Origin: Actinomadura luteofluorescens
GTDB taxonomy: Bacteria; Actinomycetota; Actinomycetes; Streptosporangiales; Streptosporangiaceae
Length of the DNA stretch: 64,000 nucleotides
Assembly: GCF_013409365.1 (NCBI RefSeq)
Contig: NZ_JACCBA010000001.1
Location: 6,820,001-6,884,000, forward strand
Reading direction: 5' to 3'
Shown here: positions 9,801-17,512 of the stretch, piece after piece
Position numbering within the stretch: position 1 is the first letter of the stretch
Layout of the letters: every line of letters starts with the position of its first letter
The notes under the pieces: generated by a model
The model's input: the letters and a program-made list of their open reading frames with translations, nothing else
Told to the model about the DNA's origin: nothing
The model's database searches: none
Made by a program: the position numbers and the translations under genes

Positions 9801-10167
9801 GGCCATGGTCGAGGACGCGCTGGCCGTCGTGGACGAGAGGCTGCCCCGGCGCCCCGGGGGCCGCACCGCGCTGCTGACGGTGGGCGACCGGCCGCCGCAT
9901 CCGGCGCGGGTCACCGCGTCGGAGATCCTCCCGTGCCCGAACCGCCGCGACTGGACGGATCTACTGCGGCGGCTGGAGGCGCGGGAGGGGATGACGTTCG
10001 CGGCGATCTGCGACGACCCCGCCCGGCGGCCGGAGGCCCCCTGGCGGCGCCTCGGCGGCGGGGCGCCGCCCGTCCCCCTCGACGTCGTCGACGCCCAGCG
10101 GCTGGCGATCGACCTGCGGCTCGTCCCGCCGATGGCGGCCCGGCTGCCCCTCCCGCTCGTCATCTGA
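6883..10167 (+). CDS. Giant SAV_2336-type protein with vWA-like domain and C-terminal module
   Basis: 1094 aa. The first 60 residues are helical, then comes a Pro/Gly/Ala-rich linker, then a vWA-like domain beginning RALDVALVVDTGSSM. Its MIDAS is DxGSS at residue 230 instead of the classic DxSxS. The middle is helical, and from about residue 640 runs a module ending with HLVCLVEV, SVSLVAYG and TALLTVGDRPPHP. That module is clearly homologous to the separate protein at 14410-15861. Proteins of this type are annotated in actinomycetes as SAV_2336 N-terminal domain-related. It is the vWA partner of the MoxR ATPase, directly coupled to it. The gene end overlaps the converging GAP1-like gene by 8 bp. 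Confidence 0.82.
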   Translation: MDGLVRALAEFGLARGDVGPDAEQILDLLWLARDPPPLPAGRAAPVTPSPLRVPAPPTVREEAIERRPSEPTGPDSPATVVEPVFAGDTPSVRIGDGAAGPPEAGGPPEGGGPAEGAGAGDEDAAPGRDASDEGPDRLVPVTGVGFKGVRPLRDALELTRALRPFRRAVRPGPLVPDEEATVQATAEAWVTAALSARAAPSRAGAASPRPLVVVTHRPPVRALDVALVVDTGSSMRIWERAFTQLEHIFVQSGAFRAVTRWGLLPRRDGSRLVDAGGTRHPPDRLRDPSGRRLVLLASDAVGDHWYDRDIWETIESWAAVMPTALLHVLPRRYWGETAVGEPCLRMRLGAPGTPAPNAHYTVERGWWITGTAGLPLPVVGLSPAGLGRWAEALTSGATWAEGISTAVPGTGPAEHPSAYNRRLENRDGQLLAAFMRRASPRAVHLAQVLSCAPTLSTQLIEILQEHLAPETGLAERAEIFVSGLLEPAGAESYRFLPAAVETFREQVGHLEELKAFNVASDHLQRNFGVGGDLRTLVPDPGGTSGVPVEAEPFAQLRRNMADRLAALTGPEDAVAAILPDGGRPSGEGFVLPPARHPAGEPPRPVSPEPVPFDRAAVPAARTAPVPRALPALPAPVAALAGHVAAVEGGDALTILDIGAEGVTRYRVHRDAMGTPHPSRLATEPWTGLGTEGAAAPRIERLTGGRGPLAAIRTAPEGLAEADRVTALVREARPDADLVTAPDADVAGWLRRVVEREPIRQPYSLVALAPHNGAGGLRLTTVPLFAPGALRDDSVPVSVRCEPGADAGTAFAVGAHGPDGLFRVMSIRSARIRSGHHDLVARLRRPGLVRFGGLDGLASDRRDWTQIVTAVPDRYDPRPRPLHLVCLVEVSGARERVADRLSRIDQLVMLLGWEVPAGLSVSLVAYGRHDYGDRLGRRDPVPDVLAWSADARAARAALSAATERAPLPVTYPDAAMVEDALAVVDERLPRRPGGRTALLTVGDRPPHPARVTASEILPCPNRRDWTDLLRRLEAREGMTFAAICDDPARRPEAPWRRLGGGAPPVPLDVVDAQRLAIDLRLVPPMAARLPLPLVI

Positions 10168-11362
10168 CGGGCCGCGCCCCCGCCGACAGCCGCCGCAGCG
10201 CCTCCAGCAGTTCCGCCGGGGGGTCGGAGAACGCGCCGAGGAGCTTCTCGGCGGCGGCGTCGTCGAGCCTGGGGCCGTGCATGAGCCGCAGCAGGACCGA
10301 GTAGAACAGCACCGCGATGGAGCCGGAGAGGTTCGCGTGGTCGGCCATGAGCCCGAGATCGTCGATGACCTTGCGGTGCTGCGCGCGCTTCTTGTGCGCG
10401 TCGCCGGACCGCAGTTCGGCATCGAGCCTTCCGAGCGCGGTCACCAGCGGCTCGTGGCGCTCCTGCCGGAGCATGTCGCGGCACACGGTGAGCAGCGTCT
10501 CGATGTCGGACGACTCGCCGGTCGCCACGGCCACGGCCGTCTTCAGCGCCTGGAGGACGGCGCGGGGATCGGCGAACGACAGGGGGGCGGCGGCGCTCGC
10601 CAGTTCGCCGCGGACGTCGGCGGAGCCGGCGGAGTCCGTCAGCAGCGCCAGGTACCGCCTCGGCACGTCCGCGCCGGCCGGCAGGTCCGGCGGCCGGTCC
10701 CAGGTGAGCGCCCGGGACCCGGACGGGGCGTGGTCGGTGAACGACAGCCGGATCCGGTGCTCGGCGGTGCTCCTCGTCCAGGTGGAGACCGACAGCCGGG
10801 CGCGCATCCCGTACGGCAGCAGCCACGCCACCTCGTCGAGGAAGCGCAGGCGTTCGAGCATGGGAAGCGCCCCGGCGTCCTCGATGACGACGGGCCGGCT
10901 CTCCCCGGACAGCAGCGTCGCGGCGGTCCCCATCGCGGGCCCGCCGGGCGGCTTGCCGGGTTCGCCCGCCGGGAGGACGACCGTCGCGGCGGCGCCGTCC
11001 GCGGGCGGATCGAGCGGGGCGAAGGCCCGGTACAGCGACTCGTAGGACACCCGGGCCCGCGCGAGCGGTGCGAAGGGGACGCAGAACACGCGCGTCACCG
11101 AGTCGCCGGCGGGCGCCGCCCCCGTCCCGCGCCAGGTCTCGATGGCGAGCGTCAGGTAGGGGACGTCCCGCAGGCGCGTCCAGCCGATCGTCACCTGCGG
11201 CAGCTCGGCCGGCGCGCCCGTGTGGTACCGGTGCACGATCTCGGCGAAGTTCCCCCGGCTGAACCGTCCTCCGCTTCCGGCGAGCACGCCGCGGAGGCCG
11301 GAACGCCGGTCCAGACCCCACAGCGCCCACTCGGCGGTGACCCTCGTCTCGTCGTGCGGCAT
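10160..11362 (-). CDS. GAP1-like GTPase-associated protein, short paralogue
   Basis: 400 aa from the ATG at 11362 (GGAGG 4 nt upstream). The first 260 residues align with those of the adjacent larger protein: shared blocks are xxTxEWALWGxD, FxEIVHRYHTG, TDLPQVxIxWTRL, PMLERLRFLDEVAWLLPYGMRxRLSxxTW and STxEHxxRLxF. This matches the N-terminal region of GTPase-associated protein 1 (GAP1-N2-type) of actinobacterial GTPase systems. The C-terminus is helical with no membrane segment. It is last in the four-gene reverse operon, 11 bp after the previous stop. Function beyond partnership with the GTPase is unknown. Confidence 0.75.
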   Translation of the reverse strand: MPHDETRVTAEWALWGLDRRSGLRGVLAGSGGRFSRGNFAEIVHRYHTGAPAELPQVTIGWTRLRDVPYLTLAIETWRGTGAAPAGDSVTRVFCVPFAPLARARVSYESLYRAFAPLDPPADGAAATVVLPAGEPGKPPGGPAMGTAATLLSGESRPVVIEDAGALPMLERLRFLDEVAWLLPYGMRARLSVSTWTRSTAEHRIRLSFTDHAPSGSRALTWDRPPDLPAGADVPRRYLALLTDSAGSADVRGELASAAAPLSFADPRAVLQALKTAVAVATGESSDIETLLTVCRDMLRQERHEPLVTALGRLDAELRSGDAHKKRAQHRKVIDDLGLMADHANLSGSIAVLFYSVLLRLMHGPRLDDAAAEKLLGAFSDPPAELLEALRRLSAGARPVR

Positions 11363-11373
11363 GCGGCCTCCGA

Positions 11374-13413
11374 TCAGGGGGGCGGGGAGTTGAGGCGCAA
11401 CCACTGCAGGGTCAGCACCAGCAGCGTGAGCACCAGAAGCAGGACGACGACCGTCAGGAACGTGATCCAGGGCCCCTGGGCGTCGTAGTCAGGCTCGCGG
11501 TTCTGCCGGGGCCGGGACCGGCCGGGTCGCTCATCCGGTCTCGATCCTTCGCCCCACGACGGCGGAGCCGACGTCCCGGACGGGGAGGGGGAGGCATGCC
11601 GTCCCCGGCCGCCGCGCCGGGGACGGATCTTGCGGACGAATCTCTCCACCACGCTCCCGGACTCCTGCGGAGGACCGCTCGGGGGCGGCGGGTCCGGCAC
11701 GGTGCCGTGCAGGATCGCCTCGATGTCCTCGGTGACCTGGGGACCGAGCGTGGACGACCGCAGCATCCGGCCGAAGTACGCGTCGAAGAGGGCGGCGCCG
11801 GCGTCCGGGGAGGGTCCGTGCAGCGAGAGCGCGGCCGCGAACAGCGCCGGGGTCGGCTGGAGCGCCCGGCTCCCGTCCACGACCTCCTCGAACTCCTTGA
11901 CGCCCAGCTGGGGGCCGTAGGCCGCTTCGAGCAGCCCGCGCAGCCAGGTGAACTGCGTGAGGTCGTCGTTCGGGAAGCGTCCGCGGAGCGGATGGGCCAG
12001 GTAGGCGTGCCGCCACAGCGGGCCGACGGCGTCCTCCTCCTCGGCGAGCCGCCGGGCCAGCTCGCGGAAGACCAGGTCGAAGAGGCCCACCCTGAGCGGC
12101 TCCCGCGCGGCCGCCGCGACCAGCGCACCGCTGTCGAGCCGGCCCAGGATCCTGCGGCGCCCGTCCTCGCCGCACCTGACCGCGATGAGGAGGTCCACGA
12201 CCGGGTCGGCGCAGGGGTAGTTCTCCAGGGCCCGCAGGAGCAGGCCGTGGACCATCCCCGCGTCCTCCTCGATCTGGTCGAGATGGGCCTCGCTCAGGGT
12301 GCTCGCGTACGCCATCTGCAGCAGGGCCTGGTAGAGCTGGAGCTGCCGGGGCGGTGCGAGCACGGGCGACTCCTCCAGCAGCCGCTGCTCCTTGACGATC
12401 TGCCGGTACCGGCCGCGCTGCTCGGCCGTGATGCTCTGCGTCCGCAGATGCTCCAGCTGGTCGACGCAGTACTCGGCCGCCTCCCGCCGCCCGTTCCGGC
12501 GTGCGTCGGCGTAGGTGCGCAGCACCTCCGCCGGGTCCGTGTCGGCGCCGACCACGGGCGCCGGACGCTGCGGGGGAGAGTCGGCGATGTCCTGGAGGCG
12601 CCGCAGGGCGGCCCGGATATGGAGGTGACCGAACCCCATCGGCTTGTCGATCTGGGCCAGCTCCCCGATCACGTGGGACAGGTCGCCCTGGCGGGCGAGG
12701 ATGTCCAGGTAGGTCCGCGCGACCTGTTCCGCGGGAGGCACGGCGGGCGGGCCGCTCCACATGACGGGCAACGCTCCCTCCCGCACGTGGCTGCTGAACG
12801 CGAGCCTGAAGTTGTGCTCCGAGGTGCTGCTCACCCAGGTCACCGCCGAGAACCGGGTCCGCATCGGGTACGGCAGCAGGGCGGCCACGGTGTCCAGGAA
12901 GCGCAGCCTGTCCAGCATGGGGACGCCCTCCGCGCCCTCGATCTGGACCGGGGACCGGGTGAGCAGGAGCGCCGCCGCCCCCAGCGCGTCCGAGCCGGCG
13001 CGGGCGGCGATCCGGTGCGGGTCGAGCCCGGGCACGCTGATCGGCTCGCCCGAGGCGGCGTCGTAGGTGGCGAGCGCCTCGTAGAGGTCCACGTAGGAGA
13101 TCGGACGCCTGAGCTGGAAGTAGGGGACGCCGAAGTAGCGCGTGACCGCGATGTCCCGGCCGAGCCGGTCGCCCTCGCTGGACCATTCCTGGATCGCGAA
13201 GCCGAGGTAGATCTCGTCGCCGAGCCGCGTCCAGCTGATCGCGACCTGCGGCAGGTCGGTGTGGGTGCCCGGCGAGTAGCGGGAGATGATCTCCGAGAAG
13301 TCGTGCCGCCCCAGCCGCACGTCGCTGCAGCGGAGAAGGCGGAAGTCGCGCTCCTGCGGGTCCTTGCCCCACAGGGCCCATTCCGGCGTCAGCCGCACCC
13401 CGTCGGTGCTCAT
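11374..13413 (-). CDS. GAP1-like GTPase-associated protein, long tail-anchored paralogue
   Basis: 679 aa from the ATG at 13413; a GTG at 13422 is an alternative, but the paralogue aligns with the ATG. A GAP1-N2-like N-terminal half is followed by a long helical middle (LLxALENYPCADPVVDLLIAVRCGEDG), a basic Pro/Arg/Ser-rich linker, and one hydrophobic helix WITFLTVVVLLLVLTLLVL ending 11 residues from the C-terminus. The protein is therefore probably anchored in the membrane by its tail with the bulk in the cytoplasm. It follows the GTPase stop by about 10 bp. The paralogue at 10160-11362 lacks the middle region and the anchor. Confidence 0.76.
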   Translation of the reverse strand: MSTDGVRLTPEWALWGKDPQERDFRLLRCSDVRLGRHDFSEIISRYSPGTHTDLPQVAISWTRLGDEIYLGFAIQEWSSEGDRLGRDIAVTRYFGVPYFQLRRPISYVDLYEALATYDAASGEPISVPGLDPHRIAARAGSDALGAAALLLTRSPVQIEGAEGVPMLDRLRFLDTVAALLPYPMRTRFSAVTWVSSTSEHNFRLAFSSHVREGALPVMWSGPPAVPPAEQVARTYLDILARQGDLSHVIGELAQIDKPMGFGHLHIRAALRRLQDIADSPPQRPAPVVGADTDPAEVLRTYADARRNGRREAAEYCVDQLEHLRTQSITAEQRGRYRQIVKEQRLLEESPVLAPPRQLQLYQALLQMAYASTLSEAHLDQIEEDAGMVHGLLLRALENYPCADPVVDLLIAVRCGEDGRRRILGRLDSGALVAAAAREPLRVGLFDLVFRELARRLAEEEDAVGPLWRHAYLAHPLRGRFPNDDLTQFTWLRGLLEAAYGPQLGVKEFEEVVDGSRALQPTPALFAAALSLHGPSPDAGAALFDAYFGRMLRSSTLGPQVTEDIEAILHGTVPDPPPPSGPPQESGSVVERFVRKIRPRRGGRGRHASPSPSGTSAPPSWGEGSRPDERPGRSRPRQNREPDYDAQGPWITFLTVVVLLLVLTLLVLTLQWLRLNSPPP

Positions 13414-13423
13414 CGTCGACACC

Positions 13424-14413
13424 TCACCCTTGCTGATCGGCGGACAGGGACTGGGCGAGCCACAGCAGCGGCTCCATGACGTTGATGGGCCGCACGCCGC
13501 TGCGGATCTGGTAGCCGCCCGGGGCGGGGACCAGGTTCTGGTAGTCGCGCGGATCGAAGCGGTTCGTGCCGGGCGGGAGGTGGAAACCGATCGCCGAGGT
13601 CACGAAGAACCTGATGCGGTCCTGATGGAAGAACTTCTTCAGCTTCCGCAGGACCAGTTCGGCGTTGCCGCTCGCCGACACCCCGCAGAGGCTCTCGAAC
13701 AGGCGCTCGGCGTCCTCGTCCTCCATCACCCGCGGGAAGCCCCGCGTGTCGTCCGGGTCGACGCCGAGGACCCCGATGCTGTCGGCCGTCTTCAGCACGC
13801 TGACCTCGTCGAACTTGGTGACGCACACCGCCAGGTGGTGGGGGAGGCGGCCGCCGGGGAACGTGCCGGCGGCCACCATCCGCTGCGAGAGCTGGGCGAG
13901 CATGCCGTGCAGGTTCTCGAACGCGTCGCCCTTCTCGTACTCCCGGATCGGGTCGAACAGGTAGAGGATGCCGCGGCTCTGGACGAGGTTGTCGAGCAGC
14001 CTGCGCCCGATCACCCGTCCCCGCTCGAACTGCTCGCCGCCGGCGTCGATCAGGTCGAGGCCGATCCGGCTCTCGGCCACGACGGTGCGCCGCCTCGGGA
14101 ACCGTCCGGTGCGGACCGGGCGGTTCCCGATCAGGTACCACTTGTAGCGCTCGATGGCCTCGCCGGTCGCCCGGGGGAACTGCCGCCTGTCGGCGAGGGA
14201 CCGGGTCAGGTCGGTCAGCACCTCGGTGGAGCCGGCGTCGGCGCCGACCACCTTCCAGTCGCCGTCCACCTGGGTCAGCGCGATGTCGAGCGCGGCGAGG
14301 AAGGTGGTCTTCCCGCAGCCGGCCGCCCCCCACATCGCGATGTTCTGCGTGGCGGCGCGCTCGTCCTGTCCTGGTTGCATCCTCGACCTCGTCCCTCCGC
14401 GGGTGGACGTCAT
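13424..14413 (-). CDS. TRAFAC-type GTPase of a GAP1 system
   Basis: 329 aa. It has a P-loop GAAGCGKTT (29-37), a DxxG-like LDLIDAGG switch II segment, and a G4-type TKFD, so nucleotide specificity for GTP is likely. The rest, with GILYLFDPI and FFVTSAIGFHLPPGTNRFDPRDYQNLVP, resembles actinobacterial TRAFAC-clade GTPases found next to GAP1 proteins. The ATG at 14413 overlaps the upstream stop (ATGA); the ATG at 14380 with a purine-rich SD is a possible shorter start. It presumably switches the system by GTP hydrolysis, with the two downstream GAP1-like proteins as partners. Confidence 0.82.
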   Translation of the reverse strand: MTSTRGGTRSRMQPGQDERAATQNIAMWGAAGCGKTTFLAALDIALTQVDGDWKVVGADAGSTEVLTDLTRSLADRRQFPRATGEAIERYKWYLIGNRPVRTGRFPRRRTVVAESRIGLDLIDAGGEQFERGRVIGRRLLDNLVQSRGILYLFDPIREYEKGDAFENLHGMLAQLSQRMVAAGTFPGGRLPHHLAVCVTKFDEVSVLKTADSIGVLGVDPDDTRGFPRVMEDEDAERLFESLCGVSASGNAELVLRKLKKFFHQDRIRFFVTSAIGFHLPPGTNRFDPRDYQNLVPAPGGYQIRSGVRPINVMEPLLWLAQSLSADQQG

Positions 14414-15861
14414 GACGGCTCGCTGATGGGGAAGGGCACGCGGTACCCCTCGTCAGGGCCGAGGCCCAGCCGGGCCACGAGTTCGGAAAGGCCGCCGGCG
14501 TCCGCGCCCGCCGGGGGCTCTCCGGCCAGCCGCGCCCACGCCGGATGGGAGCGCGTGGCCGGACGGTCGCACAGGGCGCCGACCCGCACGCGCCGCTGGT
14601 GCCGGAGTCGTACCAGCGCCTCCTCCCAGTCGGTCCCGGCGGGGCAGGGAAGGTGCCCCGGCGTGGGCCAGAGCGGATGCGGCGGACGGTCGCCGACCAG
14701 GACCAGCGCCGTCCGCTCGGCCTCCGCGCCCCGGACGCCGGGGGCCGGCCGCGCGGCGGTGCGGCCGCGCGCGGCGAGCCGGGCGTCGACCTCGGCCAGG
14801 ACGCACTCGACCGGCGCCGCGCGAGGATGGCCGGGCGGCCCGGGCGGGCGTGCGTCCAGCTCGTCCAGCGCGGCGAGCGCCTTGTCGGCGGACGCGTCCC
14901 AGAGCAGCACCTCCACCGGCGATCCCCGCGGCCGCCGCTCGTAGGAGTGGCTCCCGTACGCGATGAGGGACACCGTGAGCCCCGGGCGCATGCCCGCCGC
15001 CACCTCACCGATCACCTCCCGCGCGCGGGAGACACGGGCGGCGACCGCGTCGGCTTCCGCCGCGCAGACCTCCACCGCGCAGACCAGGTGGGTGCGCGGC
15101 ATCGTCCGCGCGAGCCGCGCGGGAAGCGCGGCCACCAGCTCGTCCGTGCTGCGCTCCTCGCGGCTCAGGGGGCCGGGCAGCCCGTGGAAGGACACGCGCC
15201 CTGGCCCCCGCAGCTCGGCGCTGAGCGGGTAGCGGCCGGGCGCCAGCCGGATCCGCCGCCGCGACACCAGGCTCAGCGTCCTGCGCTCGCTCGACCACGC
15301 CATGACCGCGAACACGGTGCCGTCCTCTCCGGCGGGCTCGCAGCGCAGCGTCAGCGACGCCCGCTCGCCGCGCCGTGCCCCGACCGCGAACAGCAGCAGG
15401 CCGGACAGCTCGGGCCGCCCCGACGCCGCCTCCCGGACGGTGACGAGTTCGTAGCTCTGGCTCAACGGCTCGTCGTCGATCACCTCGCGGAGCAGTTCGG
15501 CCGTCCGCGCCCCGTGCACCCGCGCCGTGCGCGCGTCGGGCCGCTCCGCCACCAGCCACTCGTGCGCCAGCAGCGGCCGCATCGCCGAGGTGAACGTGCA
15601 GGTCAGGAACACGGTCGGCGCGTCGTGCAGGCGCGGGACGCGGTCGAGCACCGCCCCCCGGTCGAGCTGGTCGTACCGGACCAGGCCCGACCAGGGCGTC
15701 CGCCAGGTGCGGCCGGACGGAACACCGTTCTCCAGCCGCACCAGTTCGTGGACGTCCAGGCCCTCGGCCGTCGCGTCCACCACCAGAAGGGGCTTTTGCG
15801 AAGAATGCAGAACGATCGCTTTTGCAAGGCTTTCGCGTAGCTCCCCACTCTGTTCGATCAA
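14410..15861 (-). CDS. Stand-alone homologue of the giant vWA protein's C-terminal module
   Basis: 483 aa from a TTG at 15861 preceded by GGGAG 7 nt away. Nearly the full length aligns with residues about 640-1090 of the protein at 6883-10167: LDIGAEGxxxYRV/VVDATAEGLDVHEL, PLSQSYELV, LRCEPAGEDGTVFAV, HLVCAVEV, GLTVSLIAYGSHSYERR and TALVLVGDRPPHPLWP. It is the first gene of the GTPase/GAP1 operon and overlaps the GTPase gene by 4 bp. The module has no recognised catalytic motif. Its presence in both adjacent operons suggests a shared recognition or adaptor role, which is inference. Confidence 0.7.
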   Translation of the reverse strand: MIEQSGELRESLAKAIVLHSSQKPLLVVDATAEGLDVHELVRLENGVPSGRTWRTPWSGLVRYDQLDRGAVLDRVPRLHDAPTVFLTCTFTSAMRPLLAHEWLVAERPDARTARVHGARTAELLREVIDDEPLSQSYELVTVREAASGRPELSGLLLFAVGARRGERASLTLRCEPAGEDGTVFAVMAWSSERRTLSLVSRRRIRLAPGRYPLSAELRGPGRVSFHGLPGPLSREERSTDELVAALPARLARTMPRTHLVCAVEVCAAEADAVAARVSRAREVIGEVAAGMRPGLTVSLIAYGSHSYERRPRGSPVEVLLWDASADKALAALDELDARPPGPPGHPRAAPVECVLAEVDARLAARGRTAARPAPGVRGAEAERTALVLVGDRPPHPLWPTPGHLPCPAGTDWEEALVRLRHQRRVRVGALCDRPATRSHPAWARLAGEPPAGADAGGLSELVARLGLGPDEGYRVPFPISEPS

Positions 15862-16071
15862 TGGCGGCTCCCGTCACCCCGTGGAAATACGGACTCAAGG
15901 CCGGCCCCCAGGCCGCGAGACTGCATCGATTGTGGGGCATGGGATCGCATTACCGGCCCCTCAATGGCCTGATCCGGCCAATGGCTTCAAATGGGGACTG
16001 CGCCACACTGCCCTCCGAGTTCGCTGTTTTATGCTTATCCATCCCAACCATCGGCGCGAGCGGGGGCCGAA

Positions 16072-17505
16072 TTGCGCAGAATTTTGATCACCCTCTCCGG
16101 CGCCCGGGCCTCGGTCCTCGACCAGTGCCCGACCGAGCGCGGCAAGTTCGAGGGCATCGGCGGCGCCGTGCTCACCACCAGCACCCTGGCGACCATCTCC
16201 ATGTGGTTCGCCCTCTCCAGCGCCATCGGCGTCCACCCGGTCGCCGCGATGCCGCTCGCGCTGCTCTGGGGCCTGGCCATCCTGAGCCTGGACCGGTGGC
16301 TGGTCGCCACCATCCCCTCCAGCGGCGGCCGGCGCTGGAAGCTGGCGCTGCCCCGGGTGGCGATGGCCGTGCTGCTCGGCTTCGTGATCTCGACTCCGCT
16401 GGTGCTGCAGATCTTCCGGGCGGAGATCGACGCGCAGATCGTGGAGATCAAGCAGCGCCGGGCCGACGACTTCGCGCTGGACCAGAAGAGGGGCGCCATC
16501 GGCGCCGACGTCGCGCGCGACCGCCAGGCGGTCGCCGGCCTCCAGCAGGTGATCGCCTCCCAGGGCGACGTTCCGCTCGACCCCGCCTCCGACGTCCGGA
16601 TCCGGGCGCTCACCCAGCAGCGCGACGACCAGCGCAAGCAGATGCAGAGCCAGTACCAGCAGTGGCAGTGCCAGCTCTACGGCGGCCCCCAGTGCCCCCG
16701 GAAGGGCGACGGGCCGCTCGCCGCGGCCAGCGAGGCCGCGTACCGCAACGCCAAGAAGCGCGTGGACGACCTCAACGGCCAGATCGAGGACCGCAAGCGC
16801 GAGCTCACCGCGACGGGCGACGCCGCCAGGCGCACCCGGCTGGAGCAGGCGCAGGCCGACCTGCCCGCGGCCCGGCAGCGGCTCACCGCCGACGAGCGGC
16901 GCCAGGCCGATCTCCAGCGGTCCTTCGACGCGCAGAACGGCAACACCCACGGGCTGCTGATCCGCCTGCAGGCGCTGGACGAGGTCTCCGGCAAGGACGT
17001 CGTCCTGAACGGCGCCCGCATCCTCCTCTTCCTCCTCTTCCTGCTCATCGAGTGCCTTCCGGTGGCGGTCAAGCTGCTCCAGAAAACCTCGAATTACGAT
17101 CAGATCCTCGCGCTGGAGGCCAGGAAGGAACTCCAGCAGGCCAAGAAGAAGATCGTTCCAGTGCCGGGAAACCTGTTCGGGGGCGAATCCGGCGGGTCCG
17201 TTCACGATATTTGGGGTGAGCGCCAAAGGGAGCAGGAGGAATGGCGCCCGGCCCGGCCGTCCGGACCGGGCAGGGAAACGGGGTCTTCCGGCGGCGAAGG
17301 CGGAATCCAAGGCGCCCCGGAATGGGGTTCGGGGCCCGGCGGCCCTCCGGCCGGCACCCGGCCGGAGGCGTCCGGCGACGGGACGCCGCCCTCCAGCGAG
17401 CACGAGGCGATCCGCAACGCGCTCGACACGCGCGTGACCCGGACGGTCGACTCCTCCGACCGGTCCGACGGCCAGCCCCTCTACACCGACGACGACGATT
17501 TCTGA
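16072..17505 (+). CDS. DUF4407 membrane protein with long coiled coil
   Basis: 477 aa from a TTG at 16072, chosen because DUF4407 proteins begin with xRRxLxxLSGA and a GGGGG motif sits about 6 nt upstream. Two hydrophobic helices near residues 30-75 and one at 92-112 precede a cytoplasmic or periplasmic alpha-helical, Gln/Arg/Asp-rich coiled coil (about 115-305). A fourth helix, ILLFLLFLLIECLPVAVKLL, lies at 316-338. The tail is hydrophilic and disordered. It is divergent from the GTPase operon (210-bp gap) and 7 bp upstream of a kinase gene. Family function is unknown; a membrane partner for the adjacent systems is possible. Confidence 0.85.
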   Translation: MRRILITLSGARASVLDQCPTERGKFEGIGGAVLTTSTLATISMWFALSSAIGVHPVAAMPLALLWGLAILSLDRWLVATIPSSGGRRWKLALPRVAMAVLLGFVISTPLVLQIFRAEIDAQIVEIKQRRADDFALDQKRGAIGADVARDRQAVAGLQQVIASQGDVPLDPASDVRIRALTQQRDDQRKQMQSQYQQWQCQLYGGPQCPRKGDGPLAAASEAAYRNAKKRVDDLNGQIEDRKRELTATGDAARRTRLEQAQADLPAARQRLTADERRQADLQRSFDAQNGNTHGLLIRLQALDEVSGKDVVLNGARILLFLLFLLIECLPVAVKLLQKTSNYDQILALEARKELQQAKKKIVPVPGNLFGGESGGSVHDIWGERQREQEEWRPARPSGPGRETGSSGGEGGIQGAPEWGSGPGGPPAGTRPEASGDGTPPSSEHEAIRNALDTRVTRTVDSSDRSDGQPLYTDDDDF

Positions 17506-17512
17506 GCCGCCG

